Source: Amycolatopsis umgeniensis
Lineage (GTDB): Bacteria > Actinomycetota > Actinomycetes > Mycobacteriales > Pseudonocardiaceae
Length of the DNA stretch: 64,000 nt
Assembly: GCF_014205155.1 (NCBI RefSeq)
Contig: NZ_JACHMX010000001.1
Location: 6,014,001 to 6,078,000, forward strand
Reading direction: 5' to 3'
Both the position numbers and the translations under genes were made by a program. Positions 9,329-17,609 of this stretch are shown piece after piece (the stretch's first letter is position 1; each line of letters opens with the position of its first letter). The notes beneath the pieces are model-generated. The model searched no databases, had not been told where the DNA came from, and saw nothing but the letters and a program-made list of their open reading frames with translations.

Positions 9329-9841
9329 ACCGTCCGATGTGGACGAATGCCGGTACCGCACGGCCGTCACGATCACCCGCAGGGCGACGCTCAGCACGAT
9401 CAGGTTCGCCACCATCTGGATCGTCGCCACGATCCGCGCGGTGGCCGAAACCGGCGCTATGTCACCGAAACCGACCGTGGTGAAGAGGGTGACCGTGAAG
9501 TACAGGGCGTCCGTCCGCGTCAGGTCCGGGCCGAACGAGCCGGGCCGGTCGTGGCCGAGCACGTAGTAGACGTCGGCGAACAGGAGCAGGAACAGCGGCA
9601 CGATCAAGGCCAGCGCCTGGATTCCCTGCAGGGCGGGGAACGGTGAGCGAAGGATCAGCCGCACCTCGCCGACCACGAGCAGGGTCACGACGGCGAGCCC
9701 GCAGGCGAAGACGGTGACGGTCCAGGCGGTGAGTTCCTGGTCGACCGGGAGCAGGTAGTACAGGCACAGCAGGGCGGTGACCGTGAGCAGCGGCCGCAGG
9801 ATCGCCAGGTGGAAGAACCGCCATCGGGACGCCGGGATCAT
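8948..9841 (-). CDS. potassium-channel-like membrane protein, with long antisense C-terminal extension
   Basis: The first about 175 residues form a two-pore-helix-type ion channel: four hydrophobic segments and the selectivity filter TVGFGD (about residue 120), followed by an inner helix. The start at 9841 has GAGGAGAGG upstream. The frame then continues with no stop for another 120 codons of hydrophilic, His/Gln/Arg-rich sequence that lies antisense to the MFS gene (to 8948). That tail looks like a reading-frame shadow of the exporter gene, not a folded domain, so the original stop may have been lost by mutation or frameshift. The channel portion itself is confident; the C-terminus is not. 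Confidence 0.75.
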   Translation of the reverse strand: MIPASRWRFFHLAILRPLLTVTALLCLYYLLPVDQELTAWTVTVFACGLAVVTLLVVGEVRLILRSPFPALQGIQALALIVPLFLLLFADVYYVLGHDRPGSFGPDLTRTDALYFTVTLFTTVGFGDIAPVSATARIVATIQMVANLIVLSVALRVIVTAVRYRHSSTSDGSARFREQQGGDQPAHRDQCQSGECQREGRPAGAHHPRQHGTGQRRPHRRPQVGHTARDPRDVALGRVRAAGLDQVHRRGQHDPDPGTQQEQPRHGTRHPRIRPHQEEHERQSRDGDHEAAADQQAL

Positions 9842-9855
9842 GACCTCTCCTCGCC

Positions 9856-9896
9856 CGCTCGCTCGCCTCACCCGTGGCGGGTGAGGCGAGCGAGCG
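9856..9896. terminator. hairpin terminator between LuxR-type and channel genes
   Basis: A perfect 18-bp inverted repeat (9856-9873 and 9879-9896) with a GTGGC loop. It abuts the stop codon of the LuxR-type gene (minus strand, ends 9897) and lies upstream of the channel gene start at 9841. It would separate the two minus-strand transcripts. Confidence 0.8.
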
Positions 9897-12551
9897 TCAG
9901 ACCGTGAAATCGGTGATCTCGGTGTCCAGCAGACCGCGGCGCAGCGCCGTCGCCACGGCGTCGCGCCTGCTGCGGACGTCGAGCTTCGCGTAGATGCCGC
10001 GGACGTGGGTCTTGACGGTGTTCGGCGAAACCGTCAGATCCTGGGCGATCTCGTCGATCGACCGCTGGGTGGGCAGCAGGCGCAGGACGCTGCGTTCCCG
10101 TTCGGTCAGCGGTGTCGGCATCGGCGGGGTGCGCAGCTCGCGGCGCAGAGCGAGCACCTGACCGGCGAACCGTTCGCCGGTACCGAGTTTGCCCAGCCGC
10201 GCGGTCAGGAACGCGATGACGTCGGTGGGCGCGAACACGAACGGGAACCGGACATCGGCGGTCTTGGCGGCGACCAGGGCTTCGTCCAGCGACCGCACCG
10301 CGCGTTCCCCGGCCCCGGCGGCCAGCGCCGCCTGCACACCGATCAGCGACGCTTCGATCCCCGCCCACGGCAGCAACATCGGCGCGTTCTCCTCCGACAG
10401 CGAGCGCAGCACCGAACTCGCCGCGTCCTGCCTGCCCAGCCGTAACCTGGTCCGGGCCCGCATCAACAGCAACTCGCCCGAACCGGCGATGATCGGCTGG
10501 GCCCAGCGGAAGGTCTCCCTCGCCTGCTCCGCCGCGCCGAGCCGCAGCGCCGCACGGTGCTCCAGCACCGCGCACCAGGCCGCGTGTTCGGCGGAGAAGC
10601 TCCGCCCGGTGCCCAGCCGCGTGCGTGCGCGACGCATCCTCCGCAGCCCCGAATGCCAGCCGCCGAGCTCGAATTCGCCGGCGCCGCGCAGGGTTTCGGC
10701 CATCAGGCCCAGGTTCCGGGCCGCCCTGGCAGGCGCGTCGCCCAGCATCCGGCCGATCTGTTTCGCGTGTTCGACGCACTCGGCGGCCTCTCCCCGCAGC
10801 AACGAGCCGTACGCGAGCTGGGCGTACACCTGGGCGCCTTCGAGCGAGCGATGCGGGTCGTTCGCCGCGTGGCGGGCCAGGACCCGGCGGGCCAGTTCGT
10901 CCATCACCCGGTAGTCGCCCGCCGTCCTCGCCAGATCGCCGAGGACGGTGAGGCATTGGGTGACCAGGAAATGATGGTGTGCCGTCTCGGCGGCTTCGGC
11001 CACGTGCGTCAGGGCCTCCCGCGCCGCGCCGCGATCGTGGCGTGCGGTCAGGACACCCGCCCGGTGCAAGGTCGTCGCCCCGCCGAGCCCGGTGCCCGCC
11101 GCGAGCCGCTCGTCGACCTGCTCGGCCGCGCGGACGGCCTGTGCCGGGCCGCGGTCGACCTGGGCGAGCCGGGAGCGCACCAGTTGCCGCAGGACGGTCA
11201 GATCCGCCGACGGTTCTTCCGGCCACGCCGCTTCCGCGCAGCTCAGCTGAGACTCGGCCGACTGCGGCTCGCCGCGCTCCAGGTGCAACGCGGCCGAGAT
11301 CAGCGCGAGCAAGGGAGACGCCACGGCCCGCCGATCGCCGAGGACGGCGAGCGCCAGCCGCACCACGTTGTGCTCGCCGTCGAGGAACAGCGACACCGCG
11401 TGCCGCCGCAGCAATTCGCCGACGCGGGCGGTGTTCCCCGAACGGACGCTGTGCAGCAAGGCGGGAGCGGCCCGGTCGTGTTCGGCGAACCAGCGCGCGG
11501 CCGCCGCGTGCAGGGTCCGCGTCCGCTCCGGGGCCCGGCGCAGCAACTCGGCCCGCAGGTACGTGCGCAACAGGGGCGGCAGCCGATGGCGCGGCGGCGT
11601 TCCGTCGGAACGCACCACCTGCGCGGCCGGTTCGCCGAGTTCGCGGAGCATCGCCTCCGCGTCCGGCCGGTCGGCCAGCGCGGCCGCGAGCCCGGCGGGG
11701 ACGTCGTCGCAGATGCTGATCGCGCGCAACAGATCCCGCTGGGCGGCGGTGAGGGGAGCGAGGACCTCGTCGGTCAGGTAGTCGAGCACCGCCCTGTCCC
11801 GTCCGGCGAAGAAGTCGCCGAGATTTCCTTGCCGTGCCGCGGAAGCGGCGGCGAGACGCAAGCCGGCGGGCCACCCGCCCGTCCTGGCGGCGAGCAGGCC
11901 GACCTGGTGCGGCGGGATCCCCGAGCCGACGAGCGTTCCGGCTTCCTCCGGCGAGAAACGCAACTGGTGCACGCCCACTTCGAGGAGTCTGTCCGCGACT
12001 CGGGCGCGCACCAGTGGAAGGGGCGGCTCCCGGCGGCTCGAGATCGCCAGGCGCAGCCCCGTCGGCTGATGCCGCAGGAGCGCCTGCAGTCCCCGCCACG
12101 TGCCCGGATCCGTGATCTCCTGTGCGCCGTCGAGCACCAGGAGAACGGGCTCGGGCACCGTGTCCAGCGCGTCGGCGACCGTGGCGAGGAACGTGAGGTC
12201 CGTGCCGGGGGAGGCCGGGACCGCGAGCGACCGCACCGGGTTTCCCGCCGGGATCCGGTCGCAGCCGCCGAGCGCGTCGAGCACCGCGGACCAGAAGAGC
12301 CGGTCGTCGTTGTCCTCGGCGTCGGCGGACACCCAGGCGACCGCGCCGCGATGGCGGCTCGCCCAGTCGGCGAGCAGCACCGTCTTGCCGTAACCGGCCG
12401 GTGCCCCGACGAGCACCATGGCCCGCTCCGCCCCGGCGTCGAGAGCGGAGAGAAGACGCGGCCGCGAAACGAGATCACCCGGGGGATCGGGGATGGTCAC
12501 CTTCGTCCTCGGAACCCGTCTTCGCGGCGAAACTTCGTGGTTCTCCAGCAT
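9897..12551 (-). CDS. large MalT/LAL-type LuxR-family ATPase regulator
   Basis: 884 aa. The N-terminal NTPase module has Walker A GAPAGYGKT (about residue 52) and Walker B-like VLLVLDGAQEI (about 138). A long helical TPR-like middle follows, and a C-terminal LuxR helix-turn-helix: LTERERSVLRLLPTQRSIDE then LTVSPNTVKTHVRGIYAKL. The architecture is that of STAND-type transcriptional activators (MalT, LAL). ATG 12551 has a strong AGGAGG upstream. A second gene of the same architecture (15054-17603) faces the other way; their N- and C-termini align well (KVTIPDPPG/KVTVPRVPG), so they are paralogues. The inducer is unknown. Confidence 0.9.
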   Translation of the reverse strand: MLENHEVSPRRRVPRTKVTIPDPPGDLVSRPRLLSALDAGAERAMVLVGAPAGYGKTVLLADWASRHRGAVAWVSADAEDNDDRLFWSAVLDALGGCDRIPAGNPVRSLAVPASPGTDLTFLATVADALDTVPEPVLLVLDGAQEITDPGTWRGLQALLRHQPTGLRLAISSRREPPLPLVRARVADRLLEVGVHQLRFSPEEAGTLVGSGIPPHQVGLLAARTGGWPAGLRLAAASAARQGNLGDFFAGRDRAVLDYLTDEVLAPLTAAQRDLLRAISICDDVPAGLAAALADRPDAEAMLRELGEPAAQVVRSDGTPPRHRLPPLLRTYLRAELLRRAPERTRTLHAAAARWFAEHDRAAPALLHSVRSGNTARVGELLRRHAVSLFLDGEHNVVRLALAVLGDRRAVASPLLALISAALHLERGEPQSAESQLSCAEAAWPEEPSADLTVLRQLVRSRLAQVDRGPAQAVRAAEQVDERLAAGTGLGGATTLHRAGVLTARHDRGAAREALTHVAEAAETAHHHFLVTQCLTVLGDLARTAGDYRVMDELARRVLARHAANDPHRSLEGAQVYAQLAYGSLLRGEAAECVEHAKQIGRMLGDAPARAARNLGLMAETLRGAGEFELGGWHSGLRRMRRARTRLGTGRSFSAEHAAWCAVLEHRAALRLGAAEQARETFRWAQPIIAGSGELLLMRARTRLRLGRQDAASSVLRSLSEENAPMLLPWAGIEASLIGVQAALAAGAGERAVRSLDEALVAAKTADVRFPFVFAPTDVIAFLTARLGKLGTGERFAGQVLALRRELRTPPMPTPLTERERSVLRLLPTQRSIDEIAQDLTVSPNTVKTHVRGIYAKLDVRSRRDAVATALRRGLLDTEITDFTV

Positions 12552-12735
12552 GCGCCAGCCTCCTCAGCGGCCAGTTTCACATCGTCCCGGCGGATCCTGC
12601 CACGCAATTCGTCCGTCTCACCCGCGCTGGGCGAGGAAAAGGCCGTGTGCACCCAGAATCGTGTTCCCCGTGAACGCCCGTGGAGATTCCCGGAAAAGAC
12701 AGGAAATCCGAAATCGGCCGACGTCCGCATTACTC

Positions 12736-13035
12736 GTGACGCACTTCTTCTGGGTCGGCCCCGGCGAGTTCGTGATACTCGATGTTCTGCGAACCGGCCG
12801 CGTCGGCGCCGAGTCCGTACTGTTCTCGCTCGCCGTCTTCCTCGCCGCCCTGACCTCGGTGACCTCGGTGCGCCTCGCCGCCCGCGCCGGTCTGGACCTG
12901 TTCGCACGGCTGGTCTTCCTGCCGGTGCACACCTGGTCGGTGGTCATGCTGGCGGTCGATCTCGCGGTACTCGCGGCGGCCTGGTTCGTGGCGGGACGAG
13001 CGGCCGGGACAGTCCGGGGAAAGGGGAGTCGATGA
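12736..13035 (+). CDS. small hypothetical membrane protein
   Basis: About 99 aa with two to three hydrophobic segments (VLFSLAVFLAALTSV and VVMLAVDLAVLAAAWFV). The start is uncertain: GTG 12736 (VTHFFWVGPGEF) and GTG 12670 are both in frame and neither has a good ribosome site; the frame is open back into the LuxR-type gene on the other strand. Its stop overlaps the next gene's ATG by four bases (ATGA), which supports it being a real, translationally coupled gene. Function is unknown. Confidence 0.55.
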   Translation: MTHFFWVGPGEFVILDVLRTGRVGAESVLFSLAVFLAALTSVTSVRLAARAGLDLFARLVFLPVHTWSVVMLAVDLAVLAAAWFVAGRAAGTVRGKGSR

Positions 13036-13373
13036 GCCCGCGGATTCCGGCCCGGCGTGGACCGTTGGCCGGAGTGAATTACGTCTTCCGGGGCAGTGGG
13101 CGAATCCCCGAACAGGCGAACGGCGCGGTAGACGATTTCCGGGGAATGGTCGTCGTTCCGGTCGGCAAGGAGATGATCGTCTTCGGCACCGTGACCGATC
13201 AAGGAAGCATTTCACGAATTCTCTGGGCGCTCGAGACACTCGGGATGCGCGTGCACTCCGTGCACCGGGTCCGGGAACTGCCGCGGCAGGAGACCGGAGG
13301 TCATTTCCCGAATGCGCGGGGAATCGGAAACGGGGACCTCGCCGTGCCGGGGGCCAGGAGTGGTGAGTGGTAG
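13032..13373 (+). CDS. hypothetical protein
   Basis: 113 aa with no family I recognise. ATG 13032 overlaps the stop of the preceding small membrane-protein gene (ATGA) and has AAGGGGAG upstream. The central part (FRGMVVVPVGKEMIVFGTV then ISRILWALETLGMRVHSVHRV) looks like a small alpha/beta fold. Basic N-terminus, polar C-terminus, no membrane segment. Likely co-transcribed with the membrane protein. Confidence 0.55.
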   Translation: MSPRIPARRGPLAGVNYVFRGSGRIPEQANGAVDDFRGMVVVPVGKEMIVFGTVTDQGSISRILWALETLGMRVHSVHRVRELPRQETGGHFPNARGIGNGDLAVPGARSGEW

Positions 13374-13436
13374 CCGGACCGGTCGCCTCGCGGAAGTACG
13401 TGCCGGAAGTCCGGTCGCCGGAAGTTCGTGCCGGAA

Positions 13437-13491
13437 GTCCGTGAAGGCCTCCTTCCCTACTGTGAGGGTAGGGAAGGAGGCCTTCACGGAC
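13437..13491. terminator. perfect inverted repeat, GTGAAGGCCTCCTT family
   Basis: Arms 13437-13459 and 13469-13491 are perfect 23-bp reverse complements with a 9-nt loop. It follows the hypothetical gene ending at 13373. Confidence 0.75.
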
Positions 13492-13533
13492 CTGGGTCTC
13501 GGAGGGTGTGAAGGTCGAGTTTCCTCGGCTGAG

Positions 13534-13558
13534 CCGCGTGAAGGGGGCCTTCACGCGG
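13534..13558. repeat. short perfect hairpin CCGCGTGAAGG
   Basis: Arms 13534-13544 and 13548-13558 are perfect 11-bp reverse complements with a 3-nt loop. It carries the GTGAAGG core of the larger family in shortened form. Confidence 0.6.
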
Positions 13559-13626
13559 CGTCGCCGGGACTCGTGGGGTTGCTGGGGCTAAAGGTGCTAG
13601 CCAGAAGTCCGTGAAGGCAGACAACT

Positions 13627-13675
13627 CGAGTGGGGAAGATTCAGGACGTTCAACGTCCCGAATCTTCCCCACTCG
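13627..13675. repeat. hairpin GTGGGGAAGATTC family
   Basis: Arms 13627-13650 and 13652-13675 match at 23 of 24 positions, so the stem closes almost completely. The arm sequence differs from the other repeat families in the window, so it is a separate family. Confidence 0.65.
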
Positions 13676-13802
13676 ACCGCACCGGCGTCCGGCAAGCTCC
13701 ACCCAGTGCCGAGACGCCCCAGGGCACACTCGACCGCCAGCCACAGCAAATGCGAGCGGAAGGGGCCTTCAGGTACTTGGGAAGGTGTGAAGGAGCCCCC
13801 GG

Positions 13803-14309
13803 TCAGGAAGGCTCGGGAACGGGGTACTCGCCGAAAGCGGTGCGCAGCCGTGCCTCTTCCTCGTCGGAGAGATTGGTCGTCAGCAGGGCGGCACCGGTCT
13901 CCTTGAACGGCTCGACGACCCGGTCCAGGACGGCGCCGTCCGCCATCACGAACAGCGCGGACGTGCCCGGCGTGACGCGATTCCGGACGGTGGCGATGAA
14001 TTCGTCGTCGATGCCGACGTGGGAGAGCGAACCGGTCAGCGCCCCGATCGCCGCGCCGACGGCCATTCCCAGCAGCGGGACCAGGAAGATCAGGCCGAAC
14101 AGCAGGCCCCAGAACCCGCCGCCCAGCGCGCCGGCCCCGGTCAAGGAGCCGAGATCCTTCGTCTTGGGCTTCTTCCGGTCCTCCGGCCAGCTGACATAGG
14201 CCGCGTCGGCGATCGAGATGAGCTGTTGTTTCTGCAGTTTCTTCAGCAGCCCGAGCGCGTTCTCGGCGCCCTCGGCGGTGGGAAAGGTCCAAACGGTCAG
14301 CGAACTCAC
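13803..14309 (-). CDS. DUF1269-like membrane-associated protein
   Basis: 168 aa. N-terminal SSLTVWTFPTAEGAENALG and ISIADAAYVSWP, then a Gly-rich hydrophobic hairpin (GAGALGGGFWGLLFGLIFLVPLLGMAVGAAIGALTG, residues about 58-93, broken here only for description), then GIDDEFIATVRNRVTPGTSALFVM. This is the pattern of DUF1269 proteins, of unknown function. GTG 14309 was chosen because AGGAGG lies 9 nt upstream; longer starts have none. The next gene, on the other strand, also encodes a small membrane protein. Confidence 0.8.
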   Translation of the reverse strand: MSSLTVWTFPTAEGAENALGLLKKLQKQQLISIADAAYVSWPEDRKKPKTKDLGSLTGAGALGGGFWGLLFGLIFLVPLLGMAVGAAIGALTGSLSHVGIDDEFIATVRNRVTPGTSALFVMADGAVLDRVVEPFKETGAALLTTNLSDEEEARLRTAFGEYPVPEPS

Positions 14310-14507
14310 TGCGCGGTCCTCCTCGGTCCGGAATCGGTCGTGGAGCGGCACTGTGCTCCGTGCGGCGCCATCCCGCATCGCCCACGCCGGATGAGCCGGG
14401 GACCGCCCCGGACCGGCCTGATCTCACCTGACGCGGGCGAGGCCGTCGCCGTGGTGGACCCACCATGATCGCCCGGGTCCACAGCCTCTCCCCGGAAAAG
14501 AGGGATC

Positions 14508-14972
14508 ATGAGCGAAAGAGCGCATCACTGGACCGCCACGACCGGATCGGGCCAGCCGCCGTCCCCGTCGGATCCGGCCATCGCCCGGTCCCGGCGGGCG
14601 GGCTGGATCTGGTTCGCCGGCTCGATCACCGTCATGGCGGGCATGTTCACCTTGGTGGAAGGCCTGGTCGCGTTGTTCGACCGGAACTACTACGTGCTCA
14701 GCCCGTCGGGACTGCTCGTCTTCGACCTCGTCGGCTGGGGCTGGATCCACCTGATCGTCGGAACCCTCGCGGTGATCGCCGGGGGCGCGCTGTTCAGCGG
14801 GGCCACCTGGGCCCGCGTCGTCACGGTCGCGCTCGCGGGCATCAACGCGTTGGGGCAGTTGGCGTTCCTCTCCGCGTACCCGGTGTGGGGAGTGGTCGTC
14901 ATCGGACTAGACGTCCTGGTGATCTGGGCGGTCCTTGTGCACGGAGGCGAGGCCACGTACGAGATCTGGTGA
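14508..14972 (+). CDS. four-helix small membrane protein (DUF7144-like)
   Basis: 154 aa. A polar N-terminus (about 28 residues) precedes four hydrophobic segments, including WIWFAGSITVMAGMF, WIHLIVGTLAVIAGG, GINALGQLAFLSAYPVWG and VVIGLDVLVIWAVLV. The pattern resembles a widespread actinobacterial family of four-helix membrane proteins of unknown function. The ATG has GAGGGATC upstream. It is divergent from the DUF1269-like gene and followed 81 bp later by the second LuxR-type regulator. Confidence 0.75.
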   Translation: MSERAHHWTATTGSGQPPSPSDPAIARSRRAGWIWFAGSITVMAGMFTLVEGLVALFDRNYYVLSPSGLLVFDLVGWGWIHLIVGTLAVIAGGALFSGATWARVVTVALAGINALGQLAFLSAYPVWGVVVIGLDVLVIWAVLVHGGEATYEIW

Positions 14973-15053
14973 CCCGCGGGTCAGTACAGTCGTGGCTCCG
15001 CCGGCGTCGACCGCGGACCGGGTCGCGATCCTTCGGACGATCGAGAGGTTGAC

Positions 15054-17603
15054 TTGCCCGCTCGAACGACGTCGCGGTCCTGGCGGATCCCCGGAGCCAA
15101 GGTGACGGTGCCGCGGGTACCCGGCATCTTCGTCCCGCGTTCCCGGCTACTGGCCCTGTTCGACCGCGCGACCAGCCGGCCGGTGACCGTGCTCCGGGCA
15201 CCGGCGGGCTCCGGCAAGACCACGGCACTGGCCGGCTGGGCTCGCGCCGGCCGGGACGTCGCCTGGGTTTCGCTCGACGAGGACGACAACGACGAGCGCC
15301 GTCTGTGGGCGGCGATCCTTCTCGCGCTGCGGCGTTGTCGCGGCTTGCCGGAGGGCGGCTCGCTGGACAGGCTCGCCCCGCCGTCCCCCGGACGGCGTAC
15401 CGAGTTCCTCGCCGACCTCGGTGACGCGTTGGCGGTGCTGCGCGAACCGGTGTGGCTCGTCTTGGACGACGTCCAGGAGATTTCCCGGCCGGAGTCCTCG
15501 GAGGCGCTGGCGGCGCTGGCCCGCCATCAGCCGCCGATGCTGCGGCTCGTGCTCGCCACCCGGGTCGAGCCGAAGCTGCGGCTGGCGCGGCTACAGGTCG
15601 AGGGCACGCTCTCGCGGCTCGGCGCCGCCGAACTCCGGTTCAGCGCGGACGAGACGGCGAGCCTGCTCCGCGCCACCGGGGCCGCGGTGAGTGAGGACCG
15701 CATCCGCGAACTCACCGAGCGCACCGCGGGCTGGGCAGCGGCGCTCGGCTGGGCCGCGGTCTCGGTGCGCGACGCCGCCGACGCCGACGGGCTCGTCGCG
15801 GCCGTCGACGGTGACGAGCTGGCGGTCGCCCGGTTCTTCGCCGATGAGGTGCTCTCACGGCTGCCGCCGGCGACCTCGGATCTCCTGCTGTGCATCAGTG
15901 CCTGCGACGCGGTGAGCGCGACCCTCGCGGCCCGCCTGTCGGGCTCCCCGGAGGCGGGGGTGACGCTGGACGAGTTGGAGCGCGAGACCGGCTTGGTCGC
16001 CCGAACCCCGGCCGACACCTATCGGCTCCCGCCCTTGCTACGCGGTTTCCTGCAGGCGGAACTGACCCGGCGATCACCTTCACGGGCGCGACGGCTGCAG
16101 GGGATCGCCGCCCGCTGGTACGCCGGGGAGGGACGGTTCGGGGAAGCCCTCACGCACGCCGTCGCGGGCCGGGACCGGCAGCGCGTCCTGAGCCTGGCGC
16201 GGGATCACGCGGTGCGCCAGGTGCTGGCGGGCGACGGGGAACTCGTCCGGGGAGCGCTCGCCTATCTGGGGGAGGGGGCGTTGACGGCGAGTCCGCGGCT
16301 GCGGCTGGCGTCCGCGCTGGAACACGTCCAGCGCGGGGAGTTCACCGCGGCCGCCACCGATCTCGGCGACGACGGCCTGCGCCTGCTGGCCGTGCCGCAT
16401 CTGGCGCTGGTGACGGGGAGCAGGCCGCCCGAGATCGCGGTGCCCCCGGTGGCGCGGTCCCCGGAGGCCGCTGCCTGGGACAAACTCGACCTGGTCTGGC
16501 GATCCCTGCACCGGGGCGCTCGACGTCACGCGGTCACCCGAGCGGAAGAAGCGCTGCGCCTGGCCCACGGGGAACGTCTCGAACATCTCGTACTCCACAG
16601 CAGACTCGCGCTCGCCGTCGCGACCGCGCTCCTCGGGGACCACACGGCGATGCGGCGAGCGTGTATCGGGGCGTTGGCCGTCGCGCGACGGCACGGCTGG
16701 CGCCGGTCGCCGGGTGTCGCCGAATGCCATCTGATGTTGGCCTACGACGATCTGATGCGCTTCGAGCCGGTGGCGGCGGCGGGGGAACTGGCGAGGGCAC
16801 CGAGGGCGGAAGTCCCCGGTTCCGCGCCGGTTCTCGGACCGCTGCGGGGATTCTTCGAGGGCATGGTCCGGTTCGACGGCGGTGACCGGGCGGCAGGCTC
16901 GCAGGCCATGCGGGCAGCACGGCACCGGCTCGTGGACCTCGAACTGCCGCGCGAGATCACGGGGATGTGCACGGTCGCGGAACACCACGCGGCGCTCGTG
17001 GTCGGTGAAGGCCTGCACGCGGCCGAGGTGCTCGCCTGGGCGCAGGAGAGACTGCCGGGAACCGCCGAGCTGGCACTGCTCCAGGTGCGGGCCCATCTCG
17101 TCGTCGAAGAGACCGGCCTCGCGGGGAAGGCCATCCGCGCGGCCGCGTCCGCTCGCGCGTTGTTGCCCGCCACGCCGGTGGACCTCTGCCTGGCGGAGAC
17201 CGCGCTCGCGTTGCGTTCCCACCGGCGGACCACGGCGCTGCACGCGCTGGACCGCGCGCTGATCCTCGCCCGGCCGCATCGGTTGATCCGCCCGTTCGCG
17301 CTCGCCGAGTCGCGGGTCAGGAACCTGCTGATCGACCATTCCGGCGGCTTCGGCCCGCTCGACGGCTTCGCGCAGTCGGTCCGCGGCAGACTCGTGCCGA
17401 ACACCCCGCCCAGTGAGCTGACCGATCGGGAGCAGGTGGTGCTGCGGCGGCTGCCGTCGCAGCGTTCGCTGGACGAGATCGCGTCGGATCTCACGGTTTC
17501 GGTCAACACGGTGAAGACTCACGTCCGCTCCATCTACGGCAAGCTCGGGGTGAACAACCGCCGGTCGGCCGTGGTGGTGGCGCGCCACCACGGCCTGACT
17601 TGA
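15054..17603 (+). CDS. large MalT/LAL-type LuxR-family ATPase regulator (paralogue)
   Basis: 849 aa with the same layout as the regulator at 9897-12551. Walker A RAPAGSGKTT near residue 48, Walker B-like VWLVLDDVQEI near 138, a long helical middle and a C-terminal LuxR helix-turn-helix (LTDREQVVLRRLPSQRSLDE, LTVSVNTVKTHVRSIYGKL). The start is TTG 15054 with GAGAGG upstream; no nearby ATG or GTG keeps the conserved KVTVPRVPGIFVPRSRLL segment intact. It is convergent with the AI-2E-type permease, 6 bp apart. Signal and targets are unknown. Confidence 0.9.
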   Translation: MPARTTSRSWRIPGAKVTVPRVPGIFVPRSRLLALFDRATSRPVTVLRAPAGSGKTTALAGWARAGRDVAWVSLDEDDNDERRLWAAILLALRRCRGLPEGGSLDRLAPPSPGRRTEFLADLGDALAVLREPVWLVLDDVQEISRPESSEALAALARHQPPMLRLVLATRVEPKLRLARLQVEGTLSRLGAAELRFSADETASLLRATGAAVSEDRIRELTERTAGWAAALGWAAVSVRDAADADGLVAAVDGDELAVARFFADEVLSRLPPATSDLLLCISACDAVSATLAARLSGSPEAGVTLDELERETGLVARTPADTYRLPPLLRGFLQAELTRRSPSRARRLQGIAARWYAGEGRFGEALTHAVAGRDRQRVLSLARDHAVRQVLAGDGELVRGALAYLGEGALTASPRLRLASALEHVQRGEFTAAATDLGDDGLRLLAVPHLALVTGSRPPEIAVPPVARSPEAAAWDKLDLVWRSLHRGARRHAVTRAEEALRLAHGERLEHLVLHSRLALAVATALLGDHTAMRRACIGALAVARRHGWRRSPGVAECHLMLAYDDLMRFEPVAAAGELARAPRAEVPGSAPVLGPLRGFFEGMVRFDGGDRAAGSQAMRAARHRLVDLELPREITGMCTVAEHHAALVVGEGLHAAEVLAWAQERLPGTAELALLQVRAHLVVEETGLAGKAIRAAASARALLPATPVDLCLAETALALRSHRRTTALHALDRALILARPHRLIRPFALAESRVRNLLIDHSGGFGPLDGFAQSVRGRLVPNTPPSELTDREQVVLRRLPSQRSLDEIASDLTVSVNTVKTHVRSIYGKLGVNNRRSAVVVARHHGLT

Positions 17604-17609
17604 CCGGCG

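Larger units (their letters stand above)
13374..13802. other. 429-bp spacer packed with inverted repeats
   Basis: Contains three clear hairpins (13437-13491, 13534-13558, 13627-13675), short direct repeats of CGGAAGT-type sequence at 13391-13440, and a truncated arm of the GTGAAGGC repeat at about 13609-13620. I see no convincing gene. It lies between convergent genes ending at 13373 and 13803. Confidence 0.65.
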
